From JAZDKP01 sp043802925 (GTDB taxonomy: Bacteria; Fibrobacterota; OXYB2-FULL-49-7; JAEUSG01), in contig JAZDKP010000141.1 of assembly GCA_043802925.1 (NCBI GenBank), positions 1-30,807 of the forward strand: 30,807 nt of DNA. The letters are read 5' to 3'. This document shows, in pieces, positions 8,441-16,575 of the stretch (position 1 is the first letter of the stretch; every line of letters starts with the position of its first letter). Below the pieces are notes generated by a model. That model was given only the letters and a program-made list of their open reading frames with translations. It did not search any database and was not told where the DNA came from. The translations under genes and the position numbers were made by a program.

Positions 8441-11400
8441 TTATTTCAACACGGTGATTCGTTTTTGCGTCGTGCGTCCGCCGCACGTCGCTCGCACAAT
8501 ATAAATACCGCTCGCACATCTTCCGGCGTTCCAGGCCACGCGGTTCGCGCGCATGAATTCCGCGGAGAGATCCTTCACCCGTTTCCCGCGCACATCGTAA
8601 ATTTTGACCGAAACGACGTCGGTTGGTTTTGTCCGAAGGCCCGCAATGGAAAGCGTCACGCTGGGATTGAACGGGTTCGGTATTGCGGTGATACCTGATG
8701 CGGTTTCCCCGGAACCCGGTAATCCTTCTTCAACTGCTACGGGGCCGTCCCTTTCCACCGAACGGTCGCGGATGGCTTTCAGTGAAAAATAATATGTTGC
8801 CGTAGTCTCCAGGCCAGAGATATCAAACGTGGAGGCGGAGGCCGCGGGATTCACGGCCGGCTCGTCCGCGGCCCAGAAATTGACATATTGCGCTGTATCA
8901 TACTCGTAGCTGCGCGTGACCCGGTCAAAGTTGAGGTTTGGCACAATCTGTTTCGGTGAGTATTTGAGGACATACTCATCCACCCCGCCCACAGGCGCGG
9001 CCCACGACAGTGAATAGCTGCCCCCGCTGTTGTTCACCACGTTCAGGGCGGGATAGGTCACCGTGATGGAATCCTTCCGGTTGTAATCGTAGATGAAGCG
9101 CAGCATGGTCGTCTTGTTCAGGTATTCATCGCAATACGTCGAATTATAAACCGGATAATAAAGATGAACACCGGTATTGAGAAACGCCGTGTCCCCGGTT
9201 TGTTCGAATCCGTATGCCTGGAGGAAGGTTGCGTCATCTGCCGCCTGGGCGTTCGTGATATCGGTTTGCAGGGAATCCACGCAATAATCGTAAAATACGT
9301 TATAATTACCCGAGGCCCGACGCACGTAAAATTCTTTTTGGTCGAAATAGGCAAAGCCCAGCAGGCGATCGCGCAGTTTGTTCTTGAGCGACAGGCTGTC
9401 GGGCAGCAGTTTGGGCCACATGAGTTGAATCAGCCCGGTATTCTCCGCGTGCTTTTCCTCGGCAAAAAATGAATGTATCCAGCGTTTCCCATCGCTTTTG
9501 TCGCCCGTTCCATTCACCTTCCAAAAGCCCCGGTAGGGGTCCCAACCGGGCTTTTCGCGGGCCGTGTTGCTGCATTCCGGGCGTATCAGATTACGCATGA
9601 CATAAGTCAAAAAGGCCTTTTCCGTGGAATCGCGGGGTATCAGCCAGTTGACAACTGCCACGTCGCGCACGTCGTAGGTGTAAACGCGTTCATAACCGAC
9701 CGTCGTGGTGGTCGTCAGGGCCAGGAGGTTGTCTTTCGCTTCCCAGCGTTGATGGATGCGATGGTTACAGGCGGACTCCCAGTTTTCGCGCACACGCTCG
9801 TCGCCGGTCAGGTAATACCACGGGATTATCGAGAGCCAGTGCGGGTGCTCATACTCCACCCATGTCTTGTAGCCGACCCCAAAGCCGTTGCAGGTGGAGC
9901 TGCCGGCACGGGAAAGTACATAGTTGAAGACCACGTCGATGTCCCATGGCTTGTAGCCCCAGGTATGCTCGAGGGGATAATCGCAGATGCTGTTCACCCA
10001 GTATTCGGCCAGGAGCCACATGCCCCCCCAGCCGGTCTGCATGGCGCGCAGAACGGCCGCGTCCCCGTGCATCATGTTGCCGCTCGGTCCGCCGCCCGAA
10101 CTTGCCGCTTCCCTCCGCGGCCCGATTTTTGAAAAACCGGTGCCCCAGGCGGGCCACGCGTCTTCACGAACATTACCTGGCCTGAAATTCGAAACCCCGG
10201 CCGGGCCCGACAGGAAAGCCTTCATTTCATTGAAATCCGCCAGCCGGGTCTCGGCAAGGAAGGCGCCGGTTTTCCGGTAACGGTCAAAATCGCAGAGGGC
10301 AAAAACCGGATAATTGGCGCGGGTCTCAAGTTGGGCGCCTGTTTCGCTCCCACCGAAGGAGACCAAAAACTCGCGCGTTTCGTGGCAGAAGAAGGAGAAA
10401 AGGCAGGCCGAATCGCGGTGGGTGGAAATGTGGCACAAGGCGAGCGTCCCATCCGGATTCAATTCAAAGCCGCCCGCCCACCAGCCCGAAAGCTGCTTGT
10501 AGGCCAGGTTGATTCGTTTGGTCCCGTCCGTGACCTCCGCATACCCGTTCGCGTATTTCATGCTGTCCGCGGAATAATCGTGCAGGCGTGAAACCCCCTT
10601 ATCAACACGGTAGCCCTTTCCGACCCCCCACCGGACATAGTACGCGTCGTATGAGCCGGCAGTCCGGAACATGGACAGGCCCTGCACCAGCGACACCTGT
10701 TCGTCCAGGCTGCCGGAGAGGGCGCCGTCCGTTCCCGCAAGCGCGTACGCCGGCGCGGACGACAGCGTGGTCTTGAGCACCCAGTGCAGCCCCAGGACCT
10801 TGACGGGCGCGCGCTGCGCCCACAGGTCGTTGCGAAGCGTGAGCGCGGCCTTGAGATACGCCTGCCCCTTGAAAAAATGGAGGCGGAGCGTGTACCCCAT
10901 GCAGAGCGTATCGGACCCGGCCTTCTGGAAGGCGCCCGTGACGCGCACGCAAGCGCGGTAGGGCCCGTTCTCCTCAATGACCGCTCGGCAGGAATCCTCG
11001 TCGTTGAGAGTGGTGAAGGTGTCGGTGTCAGTGACAAGGACCAGGCCGCCCGCATTCCCGGAAGCGATGTAGGCAACCCCGCCCACGCTGACCGCATCGA
11101 GGATGTTGGTGTTCGTCTTTTTAACGGTCGCGGTCATGGCGCCGGTCGTGATGGTGAGGGTCGTCCCATTGTCAACCGCAAGATTGCCCGAAGGCTGGCC
11201 GCTGCCGTCCACCAAGTGATACGTGGCGGTGTCGCTTGCATTGACCGTGGCTGGAAAATCAACCAGCAGCCAGCGGATGTTGCCCGAAGGATAGCGTTCC
11301 ATGATCCGGAACTGGTAATCGGAAAGGCCCTGAATTGAAAGCTGGTTTTCGGAGGATATGCCCTCCTTGTCCATGAGCGGAACGCCCAGCTTTACCGGTT

Positions 11401-11527
11401 CACCGGATCGGGCCCAGCCGGTTGCAATGTTTCCGGGCAATGCCTCGCGGACCTTGATTGGAATGTCAAGTGCAGAAAGGCTGAAGCAAATCAATAATAA
11501 TAGAAAGGCTGTAAAGGCTTTGAACAT
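8441..11527 (-). CDS. Large secreted protein with PcRGLX/YetA-like N-terminus, FN3-like region and sorting domain
   Basis: This is a 1028-aa exported protein with signal peptide (KAFTAFLLLLICFSLSA). The N-terminal 100 residues (ATGWARSGEPVKLGVPL, YPSGNIRWLLVDFPA) match the RIFT-barrel start of the PcRGLX/YetA family, which includes exo-acting rhamnogalacturonan lyases (PL26 type). A central alpha/alpha-barrel-like part rich in Trp and Tyr follows (HTWGYKPWDID, WVEYEHPHWLSIIPWYYLTG). Residues around 830-930 resemble a fibronectin type III domain (YSLSWAAPVGGVDEYVLKY). The tail from ITAIPNPFNPSVTL to ITVLK is a type IX-like sorting module. A good ribosome binding site (AAGGGGGT) precedes the ATG. 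I infer action on rhamnogalacturonan or a related acidic polysaccharide; the substrate is unproven. Confidence 0.7.
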   Translation of the reverse strand: MFKAFTAFLLLLICFSLSALDIPIKVREALPGNIATGWARSGEPVKLGVPLMDKEGISSENQLSIQGLSDYQFRIMERYPSGNIRWLLVDFPATVNASDTATYHLVDGSGQPSGNLAVDNGTTLTITTGAMTATVKKTNTNILDAVSVGGVAYIASGNAGGLVLVTDTDTFTTLNDEDSCRAVIEENGPYRACVRVTGAFQKAGSDTLCMGYTLRLHFFKGQAYLKAALTLRNDLWAQRAPVKVLGLHWVLKTTLSSAPAYALAGTDGALSGSLDEQVSLVQGLSMFRTAGSYDAYYVRWGVGKGYRVDKGVSRLHDYSADSMKYANGYAEVTDGTKRINLAYKQLSGWWAGGFELNPDGTLALCHISTHRDSACLFSFFCHETREFLVSFGGSETGAQLETRANYPVFALCDFDRYRKTGAFLAETRLADFNEMKAFLSGPAGVSNFRPGNVREDAWPAWGTGFSKIGPRREAASSGGGPSGNMMHGDAAVLRAMQTGWGGMWLLAEYWVNSICDYPLEHTWGYKPWDIDVVFNYVLSRAGSSTCNGFGVGYKTWVEYEHPHWLSIIPWYYLTGDERVRENWESACNHRIHQRWEAKDNLLALTTTTTVGYERVYTYDVRDVAVVNWLIPRDSTEKAFLTYVMRNLIRPECSNTAREKPGWDPYRGFWKVNGTGDKSDGKRWIHSFFAEEKHAENTGLIQLMWPKLLPDSLSLKNKLRDRLLGFAYFDQKEFYVRRASGNYNVFYDYCVDSLQTDITNAQAADDATFLQAYGFEQTGDTAFLNTGVHLYYPVYNSTYCDEYLNKTTMLRFIYDYNRKDSITVTYPALNVVNNSGGSYSLSWAAPVGGVDEYVLKYSPKQIVPNLNFDRVTRSYEYDTAQYVNFWAADEPAVNPAASASTFDISGLETTATYYFSLKAIRDRSVERDGPVAVEEGLPGSGETASGITAIPNPFNPSVTLSIAGLRTKPTDVVSVKIYDVRGKRVKDLSAEFMRANRVAWNAGRCASGIYIVRATCGGRTTQKRITVLK

Positions 11528-11594
11528 GATACCCCCTTGTTTTGGTTTAATTAATGCAAAACACCGGCCAAAATAACCTGCTGAAATTTCATAT

Positions 11595-11633
11595 AATATA
11601 TAGAAAGAGAAGTAAGCGGGTTAATCGATTAAC
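11595..11633 (-). promoter_or_regulatory. Promoter with overlapping LacI-type operator for the two secreted polysaccharide-active proteins
   Basis: On the minus strand TTAACC (11624-11619) and TATATT (11600-11595) are 18 bp apart. The perfect 14-bp palindrome GTTAATCGATTAAC (11620-11633) overlaps the -35. A central CG flanked by AT-rich arms is the usual shape of LacI/GalR-family operators. Binding would block RNA polymerase, so I infer repression relieved by a sugar signal. No LacI-type regulator gene is in this window. Confidence 0.55.
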
Positions 11634-11694
11634 GTAAACCGTTAAACGCCTTTACATGATTAAGAAACAGGTCATTTATACCGAAAACAAAGTA

Positions 11695-12087
11695 ATGGTG
11701 GCTAAACGGATAAGATCCGCACTTCTTTTATCTCTATTTTTACTTTTTCCAGTCCTTAACTGCGAAAAGGCAAAAAGCAGCATCCTTTCGACCCGTAATT
11801 TGACAAAGATGGAAAGCGGCCTCATCGGCAAATGGGTCTGGGTCGACCACCTGGAAAAGGACAACCTCGAATTCCGTGACGACCTGACCTTTGAGGCGAT
11901 AAAGGACGGCAACAAGTATAACGGGGATTTTTCAGCGGACAACGACAGTGTGCTGGAGATGACCGGCCGCGTACCCACAAGCGGCGGAATGACCATGCAG
12001 AACCTGACTTACAGGATTATGGAAGTGAACTCCGCACGGCTCCGGCTTCAGACCGGCAATTCAATTATCACTTACGCCCGCAATTAA
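11695..12087 (+). CDS. Small lipocalin-like lipoprotein, function unknown
   Basis: From the ATG at 11695 the product is 130 aa. It starts with a basic, then hydrophobic stretch (AKRIRSALLLSLFLLFPVLNC); the Cys is a likely lipidation site, though Asn at -1 is unusual. The mature part contains GLIGKWVWVDHL, LEFRDDLTFEAI and LTYRIMEVNSARLRL, a spacing of beta strands seen in small lipocalin-like lipoproteins. An in-frame ATG at 11656 would put 13 extra polar residues before the signal peptide, so I prefer 11695, though neither has a strong ribosome binding site. Its stop overlaps that of the convergent STAS gene by 4 nt. I recognise no specific function. Confidence 0.6.
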   Translation: MVAKRIRSALLLSLFLLFPVLNCEKAKSSILSTRNLTKMESGLIGKWVWVDHLEKDNLEFRDDLTFEAIKDGNKYNGDFSADNDSVLEMTGRVPTSGGMTMQNLTYRIMEVNSARLRLQTGNSIITYARN

Positions 12088-12749
12088 ACACCCATCTCCC
12101 AGGCGACCAGGGCCTCCGCACGCGAGGCAAAGAGCGTGATCGCGCTCCCGTTCATACGTTTGAGGTAAGCGCCAAACGATACCGGGTCCGAGCAGAAGAT
12201 CCGGATTTTCCCCTTCGACTTGATGATGGAGGCCACGAGCCGGTGGTAAACCGAATCGGTCAGCCGGTCGATGGGGACCAGCCGGCTGATATCGAGCAAC
12301 ATGCGGTGGTCGTCGTTCACAATCTTTTCCACGGTCTTGAGGCAGAGCTCGGAATCGTCGACGCCCGCCAACGAGCCGCTGAACTTGAACACGCCGATTT
12401 CACCGTGGAACTCGAAGTCGAGGCGGACGGAAAAGGCGGCCCGGACAGGGACCGAGGATCCGGTTTCGAGGGAGAGCACGTTGATGAGCCCGGTGGTGGC
12501 CAGTATATCGTGGTTCTCGGGCGAAACGTTGCGCAGGATGACGCGGCGCCCGTTCTGCGAATAGAGGTTGTGCAACCGGATGATGGAGCCGATGGCAAGA
12601 CTGCTGATGAGCGGCGTGCGCGTGAGGTCCAGGACCACGTTGCCGGCCGGGTGGGTGGTCAACAGCTCAATGGCATGCTTGACGAGGAGATTCATGTCGG
12701 CCAGGGATAAACTGGATGGGAATTCAAGCAGAAGCTCGTTGCCGGCCAT
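12084..12749 (-). CDS. Tandem STAS-domain protein (anti-sigma factor antagonist-like)
   Basis: The 221-aa cytoplasmic protein has two STAS folds. The first (about residues 5-95) carries VVLDLTRTPLISSLAIGSI, in the position where anti-sigma antagonists have a phosphorylatable serine (usual DSSGLG). VILRNVSPENHDILATTGLINVL, the typical last helix-strand, follows. The second (about residues 112-221) reads RMLLDISRLVPIDRLTDSVYHRLVASI and lacks a clear acceptor serine. Such proteins take part in partner-switching with an anti-sigma kinase and a PP2C phosphatase; none is encoded nearby, so the partners are elsewhere. It is transcribed away from the phosphate genes and meets the lipoprotein gene tail to tail. 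Confidence 0.75.
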   Translation of the reverse strand: MAGNELLLEFPSSLSLADMNLLVKHAIELLTTHPAGNVVLDLTRTPLISSLAIGSIIRLHNLYSQNGRRVILRNVSPENHDILATTGLINVLSLETGSSVPVRAAFSVRLDFEFHGEIGVFKFSGSLAGVDDSELCLKTVEKIVNDDHRMLLDISRLVPIDRLTDSVYHRLVASIIKSKGKIRIFCSDPVSFGAYLKRMNGSAITLFASRAEALVAWEMGV

Positions 12750-12806
12750 TTATAAAAAATAAAGTATCCCGCACGAGCCAGTCAAGGCCCGTCTCTCAAT
12801 AGTTGG

Positions 12807-12857
12807 CCCCCCCCCCTATCCCCAGTTCAAATTGTTCACAGGGAACTGGGGCCCCCC
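12807..12857. other. G/C-homopolymer hairpin region upstream of first DUF47-pit pair
   Basis: A run of ten C (12807-12816) precedes a 9-bp stem, CCCCAGTTC (12820-12828) with GAACTGGGG (12843-12851), then six more C and GTTTTT. On the plus strand this could act as a weak terminator for readthrough before the pit promoter. The homopolymer is a candidate for length variation. The rest of the 233-nt gap holds only the promoter at 12867. Confidence 0.4.
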
Positions 12858-12866
12858 GTTTTTCAT

Positions 12867-12896
12867 GTGACACCCGTGGTTGAAAAAAATTATCTT
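12867..12896 (+). promoter_or_regulatory. Promoter of first DUF47-pit operon
   Basis: GTGACA (12867-12872) and TATCTT (12891-12896) are 18 bp apart. The -10 and following bases (TATCTTTAT) equal those of the second pit promoter at 15864, but no good Pho-box half sites lie in front; the best pair matches only weakly. This copy is probably expressed without PhoB. Confidence 0.45.
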
Positions 12897-12982
12897 TATC
12901 GTCTTCAAATGAACGCCCAGGCCTCCATGCTGCACTTTCGAACCCGTTCCTGTCCATTGCCACATATTTATGAGGTGGTATT

Positions 12983-13627
12983 ATGAAATTCAATCTTCTG
13001 GACATTCTCCTTCCCCGCGAAACCAAATTCTACGGGTACATGCGCGAGCAGGCCGATATCTTCGTTTCGGGCTGCCATATCTTCAGGACCCTGGTCGCGG
13101 GCCTTGAAAACATGAGCGAGGAGGAGATCAAAAAGAAGCTCGCGGAAATCAAGGAGTGTGAATACCGCGGCGACGAGGTGGAGCACCGCATCATCGACGA
13201 GCTGCACAAGACCTTCATCACCCCCATCGACCGCGAGGACATCCATTCCATCACCATCAACCTCGACAAAGCCCTCGACATCCTCAACAGCATCTCCCAG
13301 AAAATCGAAATCTACAACATCCGGAGGGTCCCCGGAAACGTTCTGAAATTCGCGGACGTCATCAACGAAATCGCGGCCGAACTCCGGAACCTCATCAACG
13401 CCCTCGAGGAAAAAGGGCAGCTCAACCGGATTATCGAACGCATGCACAGCCTCGAGAACAAAGGCGACTACCTCTTCCACCTCAGCATGGCCGACCTTTT
13501 CCACGGCCCCAACAACCCCATCGATGTCATCAAGTTCAAGGAGGTGTACGAACACCTCGAGAACATCGTGGACGCGGTGGACTACATCGGCAAGCTGGTG
13601 CGCGGCGTCATGGTCAAGCTCGGATAA
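12983..13627 (+). CDS. DUF47 family Pit accessory protein, copy 1
   Basis: The 214-aa, mostly alpha-helical, PhoU-like cytoplasmic protein belongs to the DUF47 family found with Pit phosphate transporters. Visible family features are the start FNLLDILLPRETKFY, the metal-binding-like motif GDEVEHRIIDELHKTFITPIDREDI, and the repeat-like FKEVYEHLENIVDAVDYIGKLVRG at the end. It probably modulates the transporter encoded 3 nt downstream. GAGGTGG lies 8 nt before the ATG. It is close to the copy at 15926, most strongly around the HRIIDELHKTFITPIDRED segment. Confidence 0.9.
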   Translation: MKFNLLDILLPRETKFYGYMREQADIFVSGCHIFRTLVAGLENMSEEEIKKKLAEIKECEYRGDEVEHRIIDELHKTFITPIDREDIHSITINLDKALDILNSISQKIEIYNIRRVPGNVLKFADVINEIAAELRNLINALEEKGQLNRIIERMHSLENKGDYLFHLSMADLFHGPNNPIDVIKFKEVYEHLENIVDAVDYIGKLVRGVMVKLG

Positions 13628-13630
13628 GAC

Positions 13631-14656
13631 ATGGGTGCGCTCCCCGGTTTCGTCCACGCCTACCCTTGGGTCGCCGCGGTCGTGGTGCTCGCGCTCCTCT
13701 TCGACTTTCTCAACGGCTTCCATGACGCGGCCAATTCCATCGCCACCATCGTGGTCTCCAAGACACTTTCACCCCTGCAGGCCGTCATCCTGGCCGGGCT
13801 CGCCAATTTCGTCGGGTATTTCACCTTCGGACTGGCCGTTGCCAATATGGTCGGCAAAGGCGTGGTCCATGTCGACTGCGTCACGCTTCCGCTGATCCTC
13901 GCCACGCTCACCGGCGCCATCCTCTGGAATATCGCCACCTGGCTCCTCGGACTTCCCACCAGCTCCAGTCACGCGCTCATCGGCGGGCTCATCGGCGCGG
14001 CCGTGGCCCACGCGGGCTTTGGCGCGGTCAACTGGGGCTGGAACGGCGTATCAAAAATATTCTGCTTCATTTTCATCGCGCCCACCCTTGGCATGCTCAC
14101 CGCGGGCATCTTCACCACATTCATCATCCGCCTCTTTCGGAAAAGCCACCCCGTCAAGTCCAAGCGGACCTTCAAGCACCTCCAGCTCGTGTCCGCGGTC
14201 TTTTCGAGCGTGGGCCACGGCACCAACGACGCCCAAAAGACCATGGGCATCATCACGCTCGCGCTCATGACCGCGGGCGTGCAAAAAGGCTTTGACATCC
14301 CGTCGTGGGTCATCCTCTCGGCCTACACGGCCATTTCGGTGGGCACCGTCTTCGGCGGATGGCGTATAGTCAAGACCATGGGTGCCAATATCACAAAAAT
14401 CCGTGAAATGGAGGGGTTCTGTTCGGGCGCGGCCGCAGCCGCAGTGCTGCTCGGGACCGCGCACTTCGGCATCCCGGTCTCCACCACGCACGTCATCGCG
14501 GGTTCCATCATGGGCGTGGGCGCGGTGGAGCACGCGGCCAGTGTCCGCTGGATTACGGCGCGCCGCATCGTCTGGGCCTGGCTCATCACCATCCCGCTCA
14601 CGGCCGCCTGCTCGGCACTCACCTATTTTGTACTCACACGGCTGATTCTGCGCTGA
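13631..14656 (+). CDS. pit: Low-affinity inorganic phosphate transporter (Pit family), copy 1
   Basis: The 341-aa inner-membrane protein of the PiT family (PF01384) takes up phosphate, probably as a metal-phosphate complex with a cation gradient. Duplicated family signatures are present: DFLNGFHDAANSIATIVVSKTL near the N-terminus and GHGTNDAQKTMGIITLAL in the second half. LGLPTSSSHALIGGLIGA and GIPVSTTHVIAGSIMGVGAVE are also seen. About ten membrane segments are predicted. It follows the DUF47 gene by 3 nt and is about 70% identical by eye to the copy at 16576. The lipoprotein amidohydrolase begins 42 nt later and may share the transcript. Confidence 0.93.
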   Translation: MGALPGFVHAYPWVAAVVVLALLFDFLNGFHDAANSIATIVVSKTLSPLQAVILAGLANFVGYFTFGLAVANMVGKGVVHVDCVTLPLILATLTGAILWNIATWLLGLPTSSSHALIGGLIGAAVAHAGFGAVNWGWNGVSKIFCFIFIAPTLGMLTAGIFTTFIIRLFRKSHPVKSKRTFKHLQLVSAVFSSVGHGTNDAQKTMGIITLALMTAGVQKGFDIPSWVILSAYTAISVGTVFGGWRIVKTMGANITKIREMEGFCSGAAAAAVLLGTAHFGIPVSTTHVIAGSIMGVGAVEHAASVRWITARRIVWAWLITIPLTAACSALTYFVLTRLILR

Positions 14657-14698
14657 CCGCATCAACGGAGTCTTTTGTATTCTTCAAGGAGGTTGTCC

Positions 14699-15763
14699 AT
14701 GATCCCTCGCAGCATCCTCTTTTTCGCATTTTTTGCGGGTTTGGCTTTTCTTTCCGGCTGCAACCGCAACGCCTGCAAAGAAAGCACCTACCAGCCCTAC
14801 CTGTATGACAACGTCGCTTACCTGGACACCGCGGACAACGGCTTTTCCAGGGGATGGCATGGCCACGAACGTTCGAACCCCGGGGCCTGGTTTGATGTAC
14901 ACATGCATATTGCCAAGGCCTGTTCAACCGAAGCGCTGGCCAAAGAGGCCGTTGGTTTCTGGCGGAAGCAGTTCGGCGCCTATGACTGGGCCGGGGGTGC
15001 AATAATGGCCTATCCGGGATCCGGGATTTTTGATTATGTGAAGGCCGATTCCACGGTGGCGGCCTATTTACGGCTCCCCTACAATAACCCGGACGTCACA
15101 CTCGTGGATTCCCTCTTCCGGCTTGGGAAAATCCGCGGAATCAAGCTCCACATGCGGCCGATTTACGAAAAGGGGCTGGATTACAAAATCATGGACAGCG
15201 ACGCCTGGCACGCGGTCTACGCCAAGTGCGGGGAACTGGGTATCCCCATCATTTTGCACCTGAACCAGCGCTTGACCAACCCCAATCTGGTGCATGGAGT
15301 TGACAAAGAGGGTGCTTGGAAGAAGCTGGGTTATACGAACGCCGACGTCCTGAAATGGTTCGAAGAATCCGTGGCCAACCGTCATTCCAACACCCGCATC
15401 ATCCTGGCGCATTTCAATTTCATGGGCTACGGCCCGCTCGGCGCGCTGCTGGATCGCCATCCCAATTTGTACACGGACGGATCGTCGGCCTGGCATATCG
15501 GCCCCTACCATCATCTGACGCCTTCTGAAATCGAAACCATCCGGGCCTTTGCCATCCACTACCAGGACCGGCTCATGTTCGGCACGGACTTCGCCATCCA
15601 TGTTCCCAAGCCGGACGAGGATGTCCGTTATTGGCTCAACGCTTATGAAAATCCCATTCGTTTTATCATGCAGCTGGAACTGCCCGCACCCGTGCTTTCG
15701 AAAATTGCTTACAAGAACGCGCTCAAGGTGCTGAACATGAAGCAGTCGTTTGAAGCGTTTTAA
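14699..15763 (+). CDS. Amidohydrolase-superfamily lipoprotein
   Basis: The 354-aa product begins with a lipoprotein signal (SILFFAFFAGLAFLSGC, lipobox LSGC). The rest has the metal-site pattern of amidohydrolase-related TIM barrels: DVHMH, GIKLHM, IPIILHLNQ, RIILAHFNF and MFGTDFAIH. The likely reaction is metal-dependent hydrolysis or decarboxylation; the substrate is unknown. A lipid-anchored periplasmic location is unusual for this superfamily, whose members are mostly cytoplasmic. AAGGAGG precedes the ATG at 14699, which is preferred to the frame opening at 14675. It lies between two DUF47-pit cassettes, 42 nt after the first. Confidence 0.75.
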   Translation: MIPRSILFFAFFAGLAFLSGCNRNACKESTYQPYLYDNVAYLDTADNGFSRGWHGHERSNPGAWFDVHMHIAKACSTEALAKEAVGFWRKQFGAYDWAGGAIMAYPGSGIFDYVKADSTVAAYLRLPYNNPDVTLVDSLFRLGKIRGIKLHMRPIYEKGLDYKIMDSDAWHAVYAKCGELGIPIILHLNQRLTNPNLVHGVDKEGAWKKLGYTNADVLKWFEESVANRHSNTRIILAHFNFMGYGPLGALLDRHPNLYTDGSSAWHIGPYHHLTPSEIETIRAFAIHYQDRLMFGTDFAIHVPKPDEDVRYWLNAYENPIRFIMQLELPAPVLSKIAYKNALKVLNMKQSFEAF

Positions 15764-15764
15764 C

Positions 15765-15817
15765 GCCCCCCCTTTTTTTCCTTTCTTCTATCTGTGAGAA
15801 TGGGAAAAGAGGGGTGA
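15765..15817. repeat. Degenerate copy of dispersed G/C palindrome
   Basis: A run of eight C followed by seven T (15765-15779) and, after a short spacer, GGGAAAAGAGGGGTGA (15802-15817) repeat the arms of the element at 29304-29366 with substitutions. It follows the amidohydrolase stop directly and could end that transcript. Confidence 0.4.
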
Positions 15818-15835
15818 ATTCCATTCGAAATCCTC

Positions 15836-15869
15836 CTGTAATACGCCTGTAACATTGGCCTTCTATCTT
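15836..15869 (+). promoter_or_regulatory. PhoB-dependent promoter of second DUF47-pit operon (and probably phoBR)
   Basis: Two Pho-box half sites, CTGTAAT (15836-15842) and CTGTAAC (15847-15853), lie 11 bp apart start to start, as in the known PhoB direct repeat CTGTCAT-N4-CTGTCAT. The second ends exactly 10 bp before TATCTT (15864-15869), the usual position when the box replaces a -35. The same geometry is seen at 20223-20256. Confidence 0.75.
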
Positions 15870-15925
15870 TATGTTGCAAACAATGTCATATTAACATTGA
15901 AACTTTCATTAAAAAGGCCCTTCTC

Positions 15926-16570
15926 ATGAAATTCAACCCCCTCGACATTCTCCTCCCGCGCGAAACCAAGTTTTACGCCTTTATGAATGAACAGGTGGAT
16001 GTATTTATTGAAGGGAGTCGCGCCTTCAAACAGCTGGCGGACAATATACAGAAACTGGAAGACACGGTTATCAGGGAAAGAGTCGCGGCCATCAAGGAAT
16101 TGGAACACCAGGGCGACGAAGTGGAGCACCGCATCATCGACGAGCTGCATAAAACCTTCATCACCCCCATCGACCGCGAGGACATCCATTCCATCACTAT
16201 TCAAATCGACCGGGCTTTGGACATCCTGAACAGCACGGCCCAGAAGTTTGACATTTACCTCATCCGCAGCGTGCCGCCCAATGTCTGCAAGTTTGCGGAC
16301 ATCATCGTGGAAATGGCCCTGGAGCTCCGCGCGCTCATGAAGGCGCTGGCCGCCAAGGCAAACATCCTACCCCATGTGGAAAAGCTCCACGTGCTCGAGA
16401 ACACGGCCGATCATCTTTTTCACTGGAGCATGGCCGAGCTCTTTGACGGCAGCCACAATCCTATCGACATCATCAAGTTCAAGGAAATCTACGAGCAGCT
16501 CGAAGGCGTGACCGACGCCGTGGATTACGTCGGCAAACTGGTTCGCGGCATCCTCGTCAAACTGGGGTAA
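15926..16570 (+). CDS. DUF47 family Pit accessory protein, copy 2
   Basis: This 214-aa PhoU-like helical protein has the same length as the copy at 12983 and shares FNPLDILLPRETKFY, GDEVEHRIIDELHKTFITPIDREDIHSIT and the final YVGKLVRGILVKLG. The middle of the protein has diverged more. It is encoded 5 nt before the second Pit gene and behind a strong Pho box, so it is likely made under phosphate starvation. I infer it controls the Pit transporter downstream. Confidence 0.9.
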   Translation: MKFNPLDILLPRETKFYAFMNEQVDVFIEGSRAFKQLADNIQKLEDTVIRERVAAIKELEHQGDEVEHRIIDELHKTFITPIDREDIHSITIQIDRALDILNSTAQKFDIYLIRSVPPNVCKFADIIVEMALELRALMKALAAKANILPHVEKLHVLENTADHLFHWSMAELFDGSHNPIDIIKFKEIYEQLEGVTDAVDYVGKLVRGILVKLG

Positions 16571-16575
16571 AAAAC

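Noticed and set aside
12863..12880. Pho box in front of the first DUF47-pit pair
   Set aside because: The -10 matches that of the second copy, but the half-site positions match the PhoB consensus at few bases.
12968..13723. Long open frame on the minus strand (251 aa) opposite the first DUF47-pit pair
   Set aside because: It mirrors a clear DUF47 gene codon for codon, has a repetitive acidic His/Asp/Val-rich composition typical of antisense of high-GC genes, and has no ribosome site.
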